Shown here: piece after piece, positions 11,520-22,924 of the stretch
Numbering within the stretch: the first letter of the stretch is position 1
How the letters are laid out: each line of letters begins with the position of its first letter
Assembly (NCBI GenBank): GCA_030180135.1
Contig: CM058231.1
Location: 31,561,034 to 31,625,033 of the forward strand
Length of the DNA: 64,000 nt
Source of the DNA: Orychophragmus violaceus
Lineage: Eukaryota > Streptophyta > Magnoliopsida > Brassicales > Brassicaceae
Direction of reading: 5' to 3'
Position numbers and translations under genes: made by a program
Notes under the pieces: generated by a model
Database searches by the model: none
Told to the model about the DNA's origin: nothing
The model's input: only the letters and a program-made list of their open reading frames with translations

Positions 11520-11971
11520 TATTAGCAGAAAGCCTCTGCAGAAATCAGAGACTTCTCAGAATGCTGTCGTCTCACCTGCTAGCTCAACTCAGAAGCAAAA
11601 CGACGCAGCATCAGTGAAGACAAAACCGATCTTGGGCCAAAGTCACTCTGATCCCAAATCAGATCCATCCCAGTTCGTGGCGCCAAATGCAACGGCTATT
11701 TCGTATTCACCTTTACCGTACAAAAGCAGAGGCGTTGCTATGAATAAGAACGCACAAGGACGTACAAACAGTCAACCTTATCTGGTCAAGACCAATAATC
11801 AATTTTCAGCCCTTGATGAAGAAGAGGCAACCTGATCATCGACAAGTGTCTAAGGACGATTAGGTTTAGCTACTTGTATAAATAAAGTCTTTAACTCATT
11901 GTAAACATTAAGCTGAAATGAATTAAGAATCAAAGCATTTTCATCTTCTTCATTATCTCAAAATCCTTTCA
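11520..11971 (+). repeat. Copia-3 5' LTR
   Basis: 452 bp, TATTAG...TTTCA. It contains an open frame (codons to 11834) ending ALDEEEAT, which is also open in the 3' LTR. A TATAAATAAA stretch near 11876 may serve transcription start or polyadenylation. Confidence 0.9.
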
Positions 11972-11983
11972 TGGTATTAGAGC
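11972..11983 (+). other. Copia-3 primer-binding site
   Basis: TGGTATTAGAGC lies directly after the LTR. It matches the initiator-Met tRNA 3' end (TGGTATCAGAGC) with one C-to-T change, as expected from decay of a methylated cytosine. Confidence 0.85.
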
Positions 11984-11985
11984 TC

Positions 11986-12843
11986 ATGGAGAATAGATAT
12001 ATGAGTTTTGTTCCTACTCCTCTCTTAAATCTTACAACCTTTGTCACGGTAGTTCTAACCGAGAAGAACTATCTTCTATGGAAGTTTCAATTTGAAAGCT
12101 TCCTTTCTGGTCATCATCTCCTGGGGCACGTCAATGGCTCTTCTCCTCGACCTCAACCAACTCTTGCCGTGCAAGGACCTGGCGGCGCTACCTCAGAGAT
12201 ATCAAACCCGGACTATCAAACATGGATTCAAACAGACCAAGTTGTTATGTCCTGGTTGGTTGGTTCTTTAAGTGAAGACATTCTGGGCATTATGGTCGGT
12301 TGTTCTTCAGCAATGGAAGTATGTCTTTGTCTTGCCAACCACTTCAACCGAGTCTCTTCTTCACGTTTGTTTGAGCACCAGTGTCGCCTCCAAACCATCA
12401 CCAAACAGGAGAAACCAATGAGAGAATATCTCAGTGAAGTCAAAAACCTCTACAATCAGCTCATCTCCATCGTTCATCTATTCATTGAAAATATGAAGGT
12501 GTTTGCTGCTCTCCATGGCCTGAGTCGTGACTATAAACCTATCAAGACCAGCATAGAGGGTCAGATGGACTCTTTCCCTTCTCCTTTATTTGAAGAAATA
12601 GTCCCACGACTAGCTAGTTTTGAGGACAGGTTACAGAGTTACACCAGTGGTTCCGACATCACACCTCATCTTGCTTTCAATACCACAAGATATACTGGCT
12701 ATTCCAACTACTACAACCGTGGTCGTGGTCCGTCAAACAGGCGTTTGGAGGTGGAAGAGGTCGTGGCTCATTCTCCACCAGAGGCAGAGGATTTCATTAG
12801 CAGTTCTCCTCTTACCAAGGCTCATCAAGTGCATCCGAAATAG
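11986..12843 (+). pseudogene. Copia-3 gag (UBN2-type), broken
   Basis: The frame starts at the ATG just past the primer-binding site and gives about 285 residues of a UBN2-type Copia gag: LTEKNYLLWKFQFESFL near the N-terminus, DQVVMSWLVGSLSEDI, and FEHQCRLQTITKQEKPMREY. A TAG ends the frame before the nucleocapsid. The CCHC knuckle remains recognisable in another frame (CQICGNSGHQAL followed by an in-frame TGA at about 12893, then CWHRF). Gag would form the virus-like particle; this copy cannot make the full protein. Confidence 0.8.
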
Positions 12844-12947
12844 ATGACAGGCCTCCATGTCAGATCTGCGGAAATTCTGGACATCAAGCACTCTGATGCT
12901 GGCACCGTTTTAATAACAGCTATCAGGATGAGGAGATACCTCAAGAC

Positions 12948-15900
12948 ATGGCTGCACTTCGTATAACAGAGGTCTCTAACAACACTGGTCAAGAATGGTA
13001 TCATGATAGCAGTGTTTCGGCTCATGTGACCAACAAGCTGCAACATATCAACTCAGCTCAACCATACCAAGGCAACGATGCTGTTCTGGTTGGTGATGGA
13101 TCCTTCTTACCAATCACCCACATAGTTTCAGCAGATATCCCTTCCTCCTCAGGTAATCTCCCACTAAAGGATGTTCTGGTTTGTCCTGATATTTTAAAAT
13201 CCCTCTTATCAGTTTCCAAACTTACTCATGACTATCCATGCACCTTTGAGTTTGATTCTGATGGTGTACGTGTTAAGGACAAGTTCACAAGCAAATTCTT
13301 AAGGCTAGGAAGAACACATGAGGGACTATATCTTCTAAGGGATCCCAAGCTTCATGCTTTCTACTCAACACGACAAGTTTATGCTAATGATGAAGTGTGG
13401 CACCACAAGCTTGGTCATCCTCACTCTGAAGCTCTTCAATCCTTGCATCATAATAAGGCGATTGTCATCAATAAGCGCACTGCTTCCACTAGCGAGTCCT
13501 ATCAACTTGGAAAGCGTTGCAAGCTACCCTTTATTTCTTCTTCTTTTGTTGCTAATAGACCACTAAAAAGGATCCATTGTGACTTATGGGGACCTTCTCA
13601 TGTAGTTTATGTACAAGGCTTTCGGTACTATGTAGTCTTTATAGACAACTACTCAAAGTTCTTTAGTTCTATCCACTGAAATTCAAATCATTTCTATCTT
13701 CTTTGTCAAGTTTCAAAAGTTGGTTGAAAATCTACTATCTGCTAAGATCAAAGTCTTTCAATGCGATGGTGGTGGGGAATTCATAAGCTCCTTATTTCTC
13801 AAAAACCTTCAAGACAGTGGCATAAAGCAGTATCTTTCTTGTCCTTACACACCGCAGAATAACGGTTTAGCAGAAAGAAAGCATCGTCAATTTACTGAAT
13901 TAGGCCTTACGATGATGTATCAAAGTCACATGCCTCATCGATATTGGGTAGAAGCATTCTACACGGCCAATTTCCTGAGCAACTTACAGCCTTCTTCAGC
14001 ATTGAATGACAACCGCAGTCCTAATGAACTGCTCTTTGAGAAGAAACCTGATTACTCGGCTCTAAGGTCTTTTGGATGCTCCTACTTCTCCACACTCCGG
14101 TCATATGCTCGCAACAAGTTCGATCCAAGATCATTACACTGTGTTTTTCTTCGTTATAATGAAAAATACAAAGGCTATAGGTGCCTCTATCACCTACAAG
14201 GAAGGTACACATCAATCGTCACATTATTTTTGATGAACTAACCTTCCCGTTTTCTACTCTCTACATAAGTTCCCATACCTCTGCCACAACACCGTCACTG
14301 TTAGCATGGCAGAAGAGCTTCATACTACAATTATTAGAGACTTCTCAGAATGAAAGGGATCAAACAGAGTCACAGCTATAACAATAGCAGTTCAGCATCA
14401 AGAAACAGTAACACAGCCTGCAGCTGAGCCTGTTACAGAACCAAAAGCAGTCTCACCAATTCAGACACCTACTGAGACAGCAACAGTGTCACCAATTCAG
14501 ACAACCACTGAACCAATAGCAGTGTTACCTGTTCAGACATCTGGGCATCCAACAAAACCAACTCCTGCTCATCCAATGACCACTCGGTTAAAACATGGCA
14601 TAATAAAGCTCAACTCAAGGTATGTGTTACTCACAAATAAAATACCTTTCCATGAACCAACTACTGTTGCGGAAGCTCGCAGGCACCCTGGTTGGAATGC
14701 AGCAATGGAGGAAGAGATTCAAAACTATTCAGAGACAGGAATGTGGTCTTTTGTACCATACACCAGGTACATGCATGTTATAGGCAGCAAATGGGTCTTC
14801 CGGACAAAGTTGAAAGATGAAGATACCCTAGACAAGCTCAAAGCGCGCTTGGTGGCAAAAGGATTCAATCACGAAGAGGGGATAGACTACTTATAGACTT
14901 ACAGTCCTGTAGTTAGACCAGCCACAGTTCGAAATGTTCTTCACCTAGCAACTATTATGCGTTGAAACATAAAACAAATGGATGTGAAGAACGCCTTTTT
15001 ACATGGTGATCTTGAGGAATTAATGTACATGAAGCAGCCTAATGGATTCATCAACAAAGACAAGCCTAAACATGTCTGTCTACTTCATAAAGCAGTCTAT
15101 ATGGTCTCAAGCAGTCTCCACGTGCATGGTTCGACAAGTTCAATACTTTACTATTGGAGTTTGGCTTCAAATGCAACATTAAAGATTTTTCTTTGTTCAT
15201 CTACACAAAGAACAAGAATGTGATTCTTCTGCTGTGGTATGTGGATGACATGGCTATCACTGGAAAAAAAATCAGCTACACTAACCAAGCTGCTTGCTGA
15301 TCTCAACAACAAATTCAGAATGAAAGATTTAGGTGATCTGCATTACTTTTTGGGGATACAGGTTCATCATCATGAGTCTGGCATGTTTCTATCACAACAA
15401 TAATACGGAGAAGACATACTTGAGATAGCTACCATGTCTCATTCAACCCTAATGCCAACTCCTCTGCCTCTTCAACGGAATATGGTCACTGGCCAAGATG
15501 AGTCTTTCTATGATCCTACTTCTTTTCGTTCATTGGCTGGAAAATTGCAATAACTGCTGATTACTCGGCCGAACATACAATTTTCTGTTAATTATGTATG
15601 TCAAAAGATGCATATGCCATCTCTGTCAGACTTCAAAAATCTCAGAAGGATCCTTCGGTATATAAGAGGAATGACTGATATGGGCCTAATGTTCAACAAA
15701 GACTCCGACTGCACACTCCGAGCTTACAGTGACTCCGACTAGGCTGGATGCACTGAAACATGACGGCCCACAGGGGGGCTTCTGCACATTTCTTGGCCAA
15801 AACCTCATATCGTGGAAATCAAAGAAGCAACCTACAATATCTAAAAGCTCAACTGAAGCTGAATATAGAGCTTTGTCTAAATCTGCCTCAGAAGTATCTT

Positions 15901-16198
15901 GGATCAGTAATCTGCTTCGAGAACTAGGTGTCTCTATCCCAATGACACCAGAACTGTTCAATGATAACTTATCTTCATTCTATCTAACAGCAAATTCGGC
16001 ATTCCACAAGCGCACAAAAAACTTTGAAACGGACTATAACTACATTTGTGAACATGTAGCTCTTGGCTCATTGGTGGTCAAACACATTCCTTCGGTTTTG
16101 CAGCTCACTGATATATTCACAAAATTATTGCCGTTTGCTTCATTCAGTAGTCTTATATTCAAACTTGGGGGGTTCCAAGAACCACCTCCCCTAAGTTT
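12948..16198 (+). pseudogene. Copia-3 pol, fragmented
   Basis: Pieces in order: protease with WYHDSSVSAHVT (12990-13040), where the expected catalytic D-S/T-G triplet reads D-S-S; integrase with HHKLGHPHSEAL, HCDLWGPSH (about 13580), CDGGGEFISS (about 13760) and ERKHRQ; reverse transcriptase with KWVFRTKLKDED, MDVKNAFLHGDL and YVDDMAITG (about 15237); RNase H with KSSTEAEYRALS (about 15843). Stops after 13676, 14239, 14893 and 15221 and several shifts break the frame. The RNase H frame continues past the polypurine tract into the 3' LTR and stops only at 16521. Confidence 0.85.
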
Positions 16199-16207
16199 GA
16201 GAGGGGA

Positions 16208-16659
16208 TATTAGCAGAAAGCCTCTGCAGAAATCAGAGACTTCTCAGAATGCTGTCGTCTCACCTGCTAGCTCAACTCAGAAGCAAAACGACGCAGCATC
16301 AGTGAAGACAAAAACAATCTTGGGCCAAAGTCACACTGAACCCAAATCGGATCCATCCCAGTTCGTGGCGCCAAATTCAACAGCTACTTCGTCTTCACCT
16401 TTACTGTACAAATTCAGAGGTGCGGCTATGGATAAGAACGCACAACGATGTACGGACAGTCAACCTTATTTTGTTAAGACCCATAATCGATTTGCAGCCC
16501 TTGATGAAGAAGAGGCAACCTGATCATCGACAAGTGTCTAAGGACGATTAGGTTTAGCTTCTTGTATATATAAAGCTCTTACCTCATTTTAAATATTAAG
16601 CTGAAATGAGTTAAAAATCAAAGCATATTCATCTTCTTCGTTATCTCAAAATCCGTTCA
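16208..16659 (+). repeat. Copia-3 3' LTR
   Basis: Same length (452 bp) as the 5' LTR, with substitutions spread along it. The pol frame runs into it and ends ALDEEEAT at 16520. Confidence 0.9.
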
Positions 16660-16987
16660 CATCTTATAAACCTAGAACCAACACATAGTTATGAAAACAC
16701 TAACTATCATAGCCTAAAAGTGCAAACTCATACTGCCAATATACTTCCCTGATGTCAGCATCATATAGTCAATCAATACGTCTCACAAGCCTTACTACTC
16801 CTCCAAAACGCCAAAAAACGAAACCTAGAACCGCTTCTCAAAGAAATTTCCAACAAGCCTTACAATCGGTCTAGCCAATCCATAAATAGAAAACATGTAA
16901 AGACTAAACTCCTAACAAAGAAAGCAGGGACACAACCTAATACGGGAAATCGGAGTAGACTTACCCAAGACAGAATTTACACACATA

Positions 16988-17827
16988 CAGTGGCGGAGCT
17001 AGGATTTTATTCCACTGGGGTCAATAGTATAATTATATAGTAATGTTTAAAATTATATATTAAAAGTTATTTATTATTAAATTAATTTTAAACAGTTTAA
17101 ATGCATTTTTTTGTTTTTGTTCTATCAAAAATCTATAATTTAAATGTTATTATTGATATAACCCCATCAACTATAGTTATTTTCTGTAGGAATACTATAT
17201 AGTATAAATTCTTAAAATTTTGTATTATATATATATAATCGTATATCATATGTAGCAATTTTAATTTTAATTGAAATAAAATGAAAATATTGGTATGCAA
17301 TATTTTCACAAATCATATATTTATGTAAATAAATGGTTTAGTGTACATTTTAGTTGATTGTTGTATTTATTGAAAATTTATTTTTCGATTAAACTTTTAA
17401 TCAATATATTTTGAAAAAGAAAAAAGCAAAAACAATTCTAAATATTGTGTATGAATATTTATGGAAGAATGAATATCTTTTATGGAAAAAGCAAAAGCAA
17501 CTCTAACAACTTCATTTATGGAAGAATGAATATCTTTTAAATATTGTGTATAATATTTACTGTTGCTCCTCATGCATTCCATATTAAAAACAAACAATTA
17601 GAAAATTAAATGAAAAATATATATTAAACATGGTGTAAAATTGGGATTTGAACTTTTAAATATTAAATATGGTGCAGAGTTGGGATTCGAACTTTTAACA
17701 AGGGGGTCAATTGTATATGAATTAATCAAATCTTTCATTTTCACTACTAAACTTAAAGTGAAAACAAAAAAAAATTAAAAGTCATGGGGTCAGCTGACCC
17801 CCTCCCCCTTTACTACCTCCGCCAGTG
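16988..17827. mobile_element. Non-autonomous hAT-type element, about 840 bp
   Basis: The left end CAGTGGCGGAGCTAGGAT pairs with the inverted right end CACTGGCGGAGGTAGTAAA. CAGTGGCGGAG termini are common in plant hAT-like elements. The 8-bp flanks CACACATA (16980-16987) and CACACACA (17828-17835) agree at 7 of 8 positions, as an 8-bp target duplication would. The interior is AT-rich and non-coding, with GGGGTCA copies near both ends. Confidence 0.7.
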
Positions 17828-18883
17828 CACACACACGTCCCGAAGAACACAAGGCCACAACCAGAACCCCGCTAAGTACACATCTCCAAACTTGCTCATC
17901 AACGGCAGTATCCCTCCACCACATTTTTTTTAATATATTATCTTTATTTAACTCAATCTCCCTCAGAGGGTCATTTTTCCAAAATACATCTAGCTAATTT
18001 AAATACACATGTGAAACATCCAAACCAAACTTGAACGTACGGCCCTTTCATTGCTGAAAATATTTAAACCAAGTGAGCAAATACATGGTGCATACGCTAA
18101 AAACAAAAGCAGCAAGAAAGAGAAATGAAGCGGTCAAAGTAGCCACAAGCCCACTAAGGCTCGTCGAAATCCAAACCAAAGCACGAGACTAGCCACCTCA
18201 ACGGGATTCAACGGAGATCCAAGTTGCATCCCCAAAGAGATGGCATCAAAACCAACAACGAGAACACATGTCATCCTCAAATCGGGCTGAGAATCAACCA
18301 TCACACCTTCAACAAACCGCCGAAACCACCGTTGATCGCCACCGTACGAGAGTGACCAAGACACAAGCCACATAAATCAGAAAATGGATGACCTACACAC
18401 ATGCGAAAGAGGCTACCATCGGAAAGGAGACTTGTGCCGGAAAACTGAAAGGGAGGGATGCCATCTCACGTGCATGTCGAAACCAGCCACTAGAGAAGCG
18501 AGGTAGATCTGAGATTTGTGAGACTATGTTCACGAAGTCATCCGCAAGAGATAGAAATGTGGGGCGTATATGAGGATGCTAGGCTTTTGATCTCCAACTG
18601 CTAAGATCTTCCAAACCAATACTTCACTTACATTACAAAGTAGCAATTCTGATACTTTACCAGCACGGTGTGGTACGTTTTAAGATTGTGTTAATAGGAC
18701 ATTGCCTTTTTGTTTTGGACAAATGTTAATAGGAAATTGCTATTTAACGATTTCCAATAGCAAACAGACCTGACGTAAAGGTCGTCTTCTATGATGGATC
18801 CTGAGATGACCTCATAACCATCACATTCGCCCGATTCATATTATATATTATTTGAAATCTTTGCTAACTTCCAATCTGGGATA
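17828..18883. other. Unassigned DNA, probably TE-derived
   Basis: This is more GC-balanced than its neighbours. Short open frames (18134-18373 minus, 18388-18573 plus) have no domain resemblance. No terminal repeats, RNA genes or coding similarity were recognised. Confidence 0.4.
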
Positions 18884-19105
18884 TTATGTTTTAATAAAGA
18901 CAAGCTCATTCAAGATCCTGTCTTGGCGTCTCCATTTGGTGAGATCGGGATTCGGACTGACTGCATCATTGATTGTGATGTATGCCGAGGGTGATGGCTT
19001 CGATCCGTCAATATACCCAGCAAGATCGTATCCATCCAAGAGAGAATGATTCTGATTTTTCCAGGTTAGGTAATTGAATGGGGTGAGCTTGGTAACATTG
19101 ACCAT

Positions 19106-19385
19106 TGAAAGATAATATAAAATAGAAAATATTGAATTAGGTTGAATGATACAGACTCATAAGACTCACATATATAGTGTTTATCATTGACATATTGATA
19201 ACACCAAATAATGTAAATCTTCCTAATCTTTATCACAATAGAATATTTAATCTTTATCAGAATAGGATATATATCAGAATATTCTTCGGTTGGGCTTCAC
19301 GGGCTTCACTTCTTATCCGGGCTATCGTGGCCCACATTACTTGGTACGCAAGATACACATCTTGCTACCTAATATATCTCTAATA
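19106..19385 (-). repeat. TRIM 3' LTR
   Basis: 280 bp; starts TATTAG and ends TTTCA on the minus strand. Confidence 0.9.
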
Positions 19386-20060
19386 CTCCCCCGCACGATA
19401 AAGGTGGGACGCGAAACACGAAATCCGCAATCACAAAGCAGAACACCTTTGTTGTGGACACTTGACGAGGACGGACAAAATAGGTCAACAGACTCCTCCG
19501 GGCATAAACGCAACTTCTGCAGCTCCACAAATAAACGTCCATATTTTGGACAGTCCACAAATCGGACTAAATTTTGACCTAAAGACATGAGTGTTCAACT
19601 AGAACTCCCCCGTAATGGTTAAACTATAACCAGAATCTTCCAAACTATGGAAAACCAAAACTTTGAAAAATTCTAAACTTTAGAATAAATTTCAAATTTT
19701 TTTTTTTTTTTTTTTAAGTATCCCGTGAAAACCAAACCCTTAAACTCATCACTCCGTAAGATTCTCTCGCTAATTGTTATTTCTTATACTAACACCAAAA
19801 CTAAACTATAAAAACCTTAATTGAAGCTCCCTTTGACTTAAAAGTAATCAACGTAAGAAAAACAAACTTAATAATATTAAAAGAAATAAAAAACCACGTG
19901 TGGACAAATTTGTCACATACGTCTCACTTCGGCGAGTCATCGTCCGGATCATCACTGTCACCACCATCTTCTTCGATGGTTATCACCATGAACGAACTCT
20001 TCTTAATCACGATACGGAAGCGCTAATTTTAGTCCACAAAAATCACCTGCTCTGATACCA

Positions 20061-20344
20061 TGAAAGATAATATAAAATAGAATATATTGAATTAGGTTGA
20101 ATGATACAGACTCATAAGACTCATATATATATATAGTGTTTATCATTGACATATTGATAACACCAAATAATGTAAATCTTCCTAATCTTTATCACAATAG
20201 AATATCTAATCTTTATCAGAATAGGATATATATCAGAATATTCTTCGGTTGGGCTTCACGGGCTTCACTTCTTATCCGGGCTCTCGTGGCCCACATTACT
20301 TGGTACGCAAGATACACATTTTGCTACCTAATATATCTCTAATA
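20061..20344 (-). repeat. TRIM 5' LTR
   Basis: 284 bp, nearly identical to the partner at 19106-19385, with a slightly longer TA run. Confidence 0.9.
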
Positions 20345-20989
20345 ACCATGTTAACATGGAGGAGTTGCTCGGTTGTGTTGATGATGTCTGCAACATTATT
20401 TGTTGAAGCCATTGAAGAACGAAGAAATGAGAGAATAGAAGGAATGAAGAGGAGAGATAGTGGAAGACAACCGAGGAATTTTTTTTTGAGTATCGTTAAG
20501 CTCTTGATACCATGAAAGAATGTATGTTTGATATATTTCACATAGTACAAAGCTTGAGACTTTGAGAATATATACAGAGACATCTAGGGCTTATGCTATA
20601 ACTACAACTACCATATCTGATACAATCTAATATTGAGTAATGAATTGTAATGGAGGAGTATCACTAATCATATCTCTTATATCATCATGGTGATTCTCAA
20701 AGTCTTTAAATATGATATTTTTTAAATTTAAAAAAAACTGGTTACACAATTTTGTTGATTAACTTCTGGCCTGTATAATCTGATTCAAGAACAGGCTCGT
20801 GAAATTTTATTATTGTAACAAATATGAGTATGGGAAGAAGATGTAGAGTGATCATCAATCAAACACACCATGACAACAAAGTTAGTAACAAAAAAAAAAC
20901 GACGAAAAGTGATTAACGAACCATCTAACAGTTTTATTCCAAACTCCCAAACCTTGGTCTTAGTTCTTATGTAGTCTTTTGATCAATGA

Positions 20990-22497
20990 TCATACAAGGC
21001 GTCTGCATAGCGTGACACCATCTCCAATGGATATCTGAGAGACTTCAACTCGAGGATCCAAAGCCAATTTTTTATTAAAGTCCATAAGAGCCTCTCTAGA
21101 TTCCCTCATATGCTCAGGAACTCTCTCTTCATCATCCTCAACCACAAAACTAAACCACAAGGTGTTGTCGAACGCAATGATTCCTCCAACCTTCACCAAT
21201 TTCAGAAACTTCTCATGGAAGTTGACGTAGTTTGGCTTGTCTCCATCAGCAAATATGAAATCAAACTCTTGATTCTGTTTGTCAAATGTGGAATATGTAT
21301 GATCAGTAGCCAAAGAAAATAGAAAGTTAAGCTTAATTAGTAAATAGTAGTAACACAACTTTTTGACGTACGTCGTTCACCAGTTGGTCTAAGGCTTTCA
21401 TACCATCGGACTGAATGAAAGTGATCTTGTGATCAACACCTGCCTTCTTGATAAACTCTAGTCCCACTTCGTCGTAGGCTTCTCTGTGAATATCTATTCC
21501 AGTAATCTGCATCCAAAGTATTTTTTTAAAACCTTAACCATGACCGTTGGTCAATCTCAAACTATATCTCGAGCCTATGCAAATTTTCTAATCAAATGTA
21601 TAGTTGATCCGTCAAAAGAATTTTTTTTAAACATCCGTCAAAAGTTTTTTTTTTTAAGTAAAGGTCCTAATATCCAATTTTATTTAGAATTACTTCATTT
21701 TAAAAAAAAAGTTTATTTTTAATTGTTCTATTTGCACATACAAGAAGAAGAAACATTACACGGCCATCTTCAGGCAAAGCAAGGGCCGTGCTGAGAAGAG
21801 AGTAACCGGCGAAAACACCGAGCTCGAGAGTGTTCTTAGCGTTCATGATCTTCAAAAGCATCGATAGAAAAATGGCCTCATCAACTGGAACCACCATCTC
21901 GCTTCTGCGTTTTCATTAAAACAAGAAACTTAAATTAGAATACAACTATTCAGTTATATCTGCTTTTTTTTTTTGATCAATAGTTATATCTGTTTAATAC
22001 ATAAACTACGGCTATTCTATTAAAAAAAACTAACAATATTGTTTTTCCAATTTTGTCCGGTCCAGACAAAATGTACATCAAGCACATGCATGCTTTAGGC
22101 GTTAAAATATATTTACAAACATTAAATAACAAAAGAAAAATCTTATGTAGTATTGTGGTTCGGTGGTGTTTTATTGGCATTAATGTAGAGAGTTGATTCC
22201 AATTGAGAACTATTTAAAGATAATATAACAAACAGGTTATGAGATCCTATTGATTAAGAAGTCGGACAAGTTGCCATATTTCTGGACTGTAGCTTTCCGC
22301 AGTTCCTTCAGCAGCTCATGCTCTCTTGGATACGCTGACGTTTCCAAGATGTACTGTGTCAATCGAACACAACGAATAATATCAAATCGACACAACTTTC
22401 ATGCATGAAAAGTTTTGAAAGAAATTATAAATAGAAAACAAACCTGTATGAGAGCTTCGCTCTTGAGGATCCCTTTGGGAGGTATTTCATTCGCCAT
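20990..22497 (-). CDS. Caffeoyl-CoA O-methyltransferase-like protein (gene 2), five exons
   Basis: Paralogue of gene 1 with identical exon layout: 22444-22497, 22268-22353, 21760-21904, 21372-21506, 20990-21274; 234 residues, beginning MANEIPPKGILKSEALIQ. SAM-binding motif ELGVFAGYS at residues 74-82; metal-site residues in FADGDK (148-153, where gene 1 has DAD) and FDN (175-177); C-terminus GDGVTLCRRLV. It would methylate catechol-type phenylpropanoid or polyamine conjugates, as the Arabidopsis TSM1 (At1g67990) group does in the tapetum; that role is inferred from recalled family resemblance. Oddities: the exon-2 donor reads GTCCGA rather than GTAAGT, and the loop DGDKPNY is slightly divergent. 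The frame is otherwise intact. Confidence 0.9.
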
Positions 22498-22815
22498 CTC
22501 TCAGTCTCGTTATTGTGACGAGTACTGTTAGAGATGTACCCTCTTTGTTATAAACGAGAGATGTTACGCTCTGGTCTGTATTGGCTAGTGTGCATATGCA
22601 GGTGTTTTATAAAGAAAGATTTGAAACACCTCTTGTCATATCATTTGAATGGATATGCTATTTAGGCATAACATATGGAACTGAAAAACGCTAGTGTGCA
22701 CATGCATTTATAAAAAATATATGAAACACACATATTGCATGTGGCCTCAAAGCTGAAGAAAAAAAACAAGCAAAACAAGTTTTTTTTCTTATAATCCCAT
22801 TTTTATATAAAGTAG
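22498..22815 (-). promoter_or_regulatory. 5' flank of CCoAOMT gene 2 with duplicated conserved block
   Basis: The block seen upstream of gene 1 occurs here twice: GGCTAGTGTGCATATGCA with GATTTGAAACACC (22583-22630) and CTAGTGTGCACATGCAT with GAAACACACATATTGCAT (22691-22741), followed by AAGCTGAAG and CAAGCAAAACAAG. The repeat carries CATATGCA/CATGCA RY-like cores about 95 and 200 bp upstream of the ATG. No certain TATA box is visible. Confidence 0.5.
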
Positions 22816-22853
22816 TTAAAACAAATCAATTTATTAGTTAAATTGGAACACAT

Positions 22854-22924
22854 CTTTTTGACGTACGTTGTATTTCACCAATTAGAATTAGTATATTAAT
22901 TCCATCGGAATAGATGAAATTGAT
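22854..22924 (-). pseudogene. CCoAOMT exon-4 relic, left piece (third family copy)
   Basis: On the plus strand TTTTTGACGTACG, TTCACCA and CCATCGGA occur in the same order and spacing as at the exon-4/intron-4 border of gene 2 (21361-21420). The similarity runs into AATAGATGAAATTGAT (22909-22924), then stops at a LINE insertion and resumes at 34687. A frame cannot be followed. It is a decayed third tandem copy. Confidence 0.7.

Larger units (their letters stand above)
11520..16659 (+). mobile_element. Copia-3: full-length but decayed Ty1/copia retrotransposon
   Basis: Two 452-bp LTRs (11520-11971, 16208-16659) flank gag and pol, and a perfect 5-bp duplication CATCT borders the element (11515-11519, 16660-16664). 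The primer-binding site follows the left LTR directly. A polypurine tract (GAGAGGGGA, about 16199-16207) precedes the right LTR. Domain order gag, protease, integrase, reverse transcriptase, RNase H defines Copia. Multiple stops and frameshifts, plus several LTR differences, show an old, non-functional copy. Both LTRs start TATTAG instead of TG. Confidence 0.93.
19106..20344 (-). mobile_element. TRIM-like non-autonomous LTR element, 1.24 kb
   Basis: LTRs of 280 bp (19106-19385) and 284 bp (20061-20344) differ mainly in a TA-repeat length. A perfect 5-bp duplication ACCAT flanks the element (19101-19105, 20345-20349). On the minus strand the primer-binding site TGGTATCAGAGC (20049-20060) follows the LTR immediately, and a purine tract GCGGGGGAG precedes the 3' LTR (about 19386-19394). 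The 675-bp interior encodes no gag or pol. Size and organisation fit a TRIM/short non-autonomous Copia relative that must borrow proteins from a partner. It sits in the gag of Copia-5. Confidence 0.9.
18884..20632 (-). mobile_element. Copia-5 remnant: 5' LTR, primer site and gag start, split by a TRIM
   Basis: On the minus strand: a short LTR (20632 down to 20513, TATTAG...TTTCA, about 120 bp), a primer-binding site (20500-20512, TGGTATCAAGAGC, one base longer than usual), then gag from the ATG near 20416. The gag reads MASTNNVADIINTTEQ, is interrupted at 20344 by the nested TRIM element, and resumes below 19106 with NVTKLTPFNYLTWKNQ and YDLAGYIDGS. Similarity is lost at about 18884. The LTR's outer edge is inferred from the TATTAG start. 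Confidence 0.65.

Noticed and set aside
18134..18573. Overlapping frames of 61 and 79 codons as host genes
   Set aside because: No conserved motif, and the strands conflict; the region is probably old transposon DNA.
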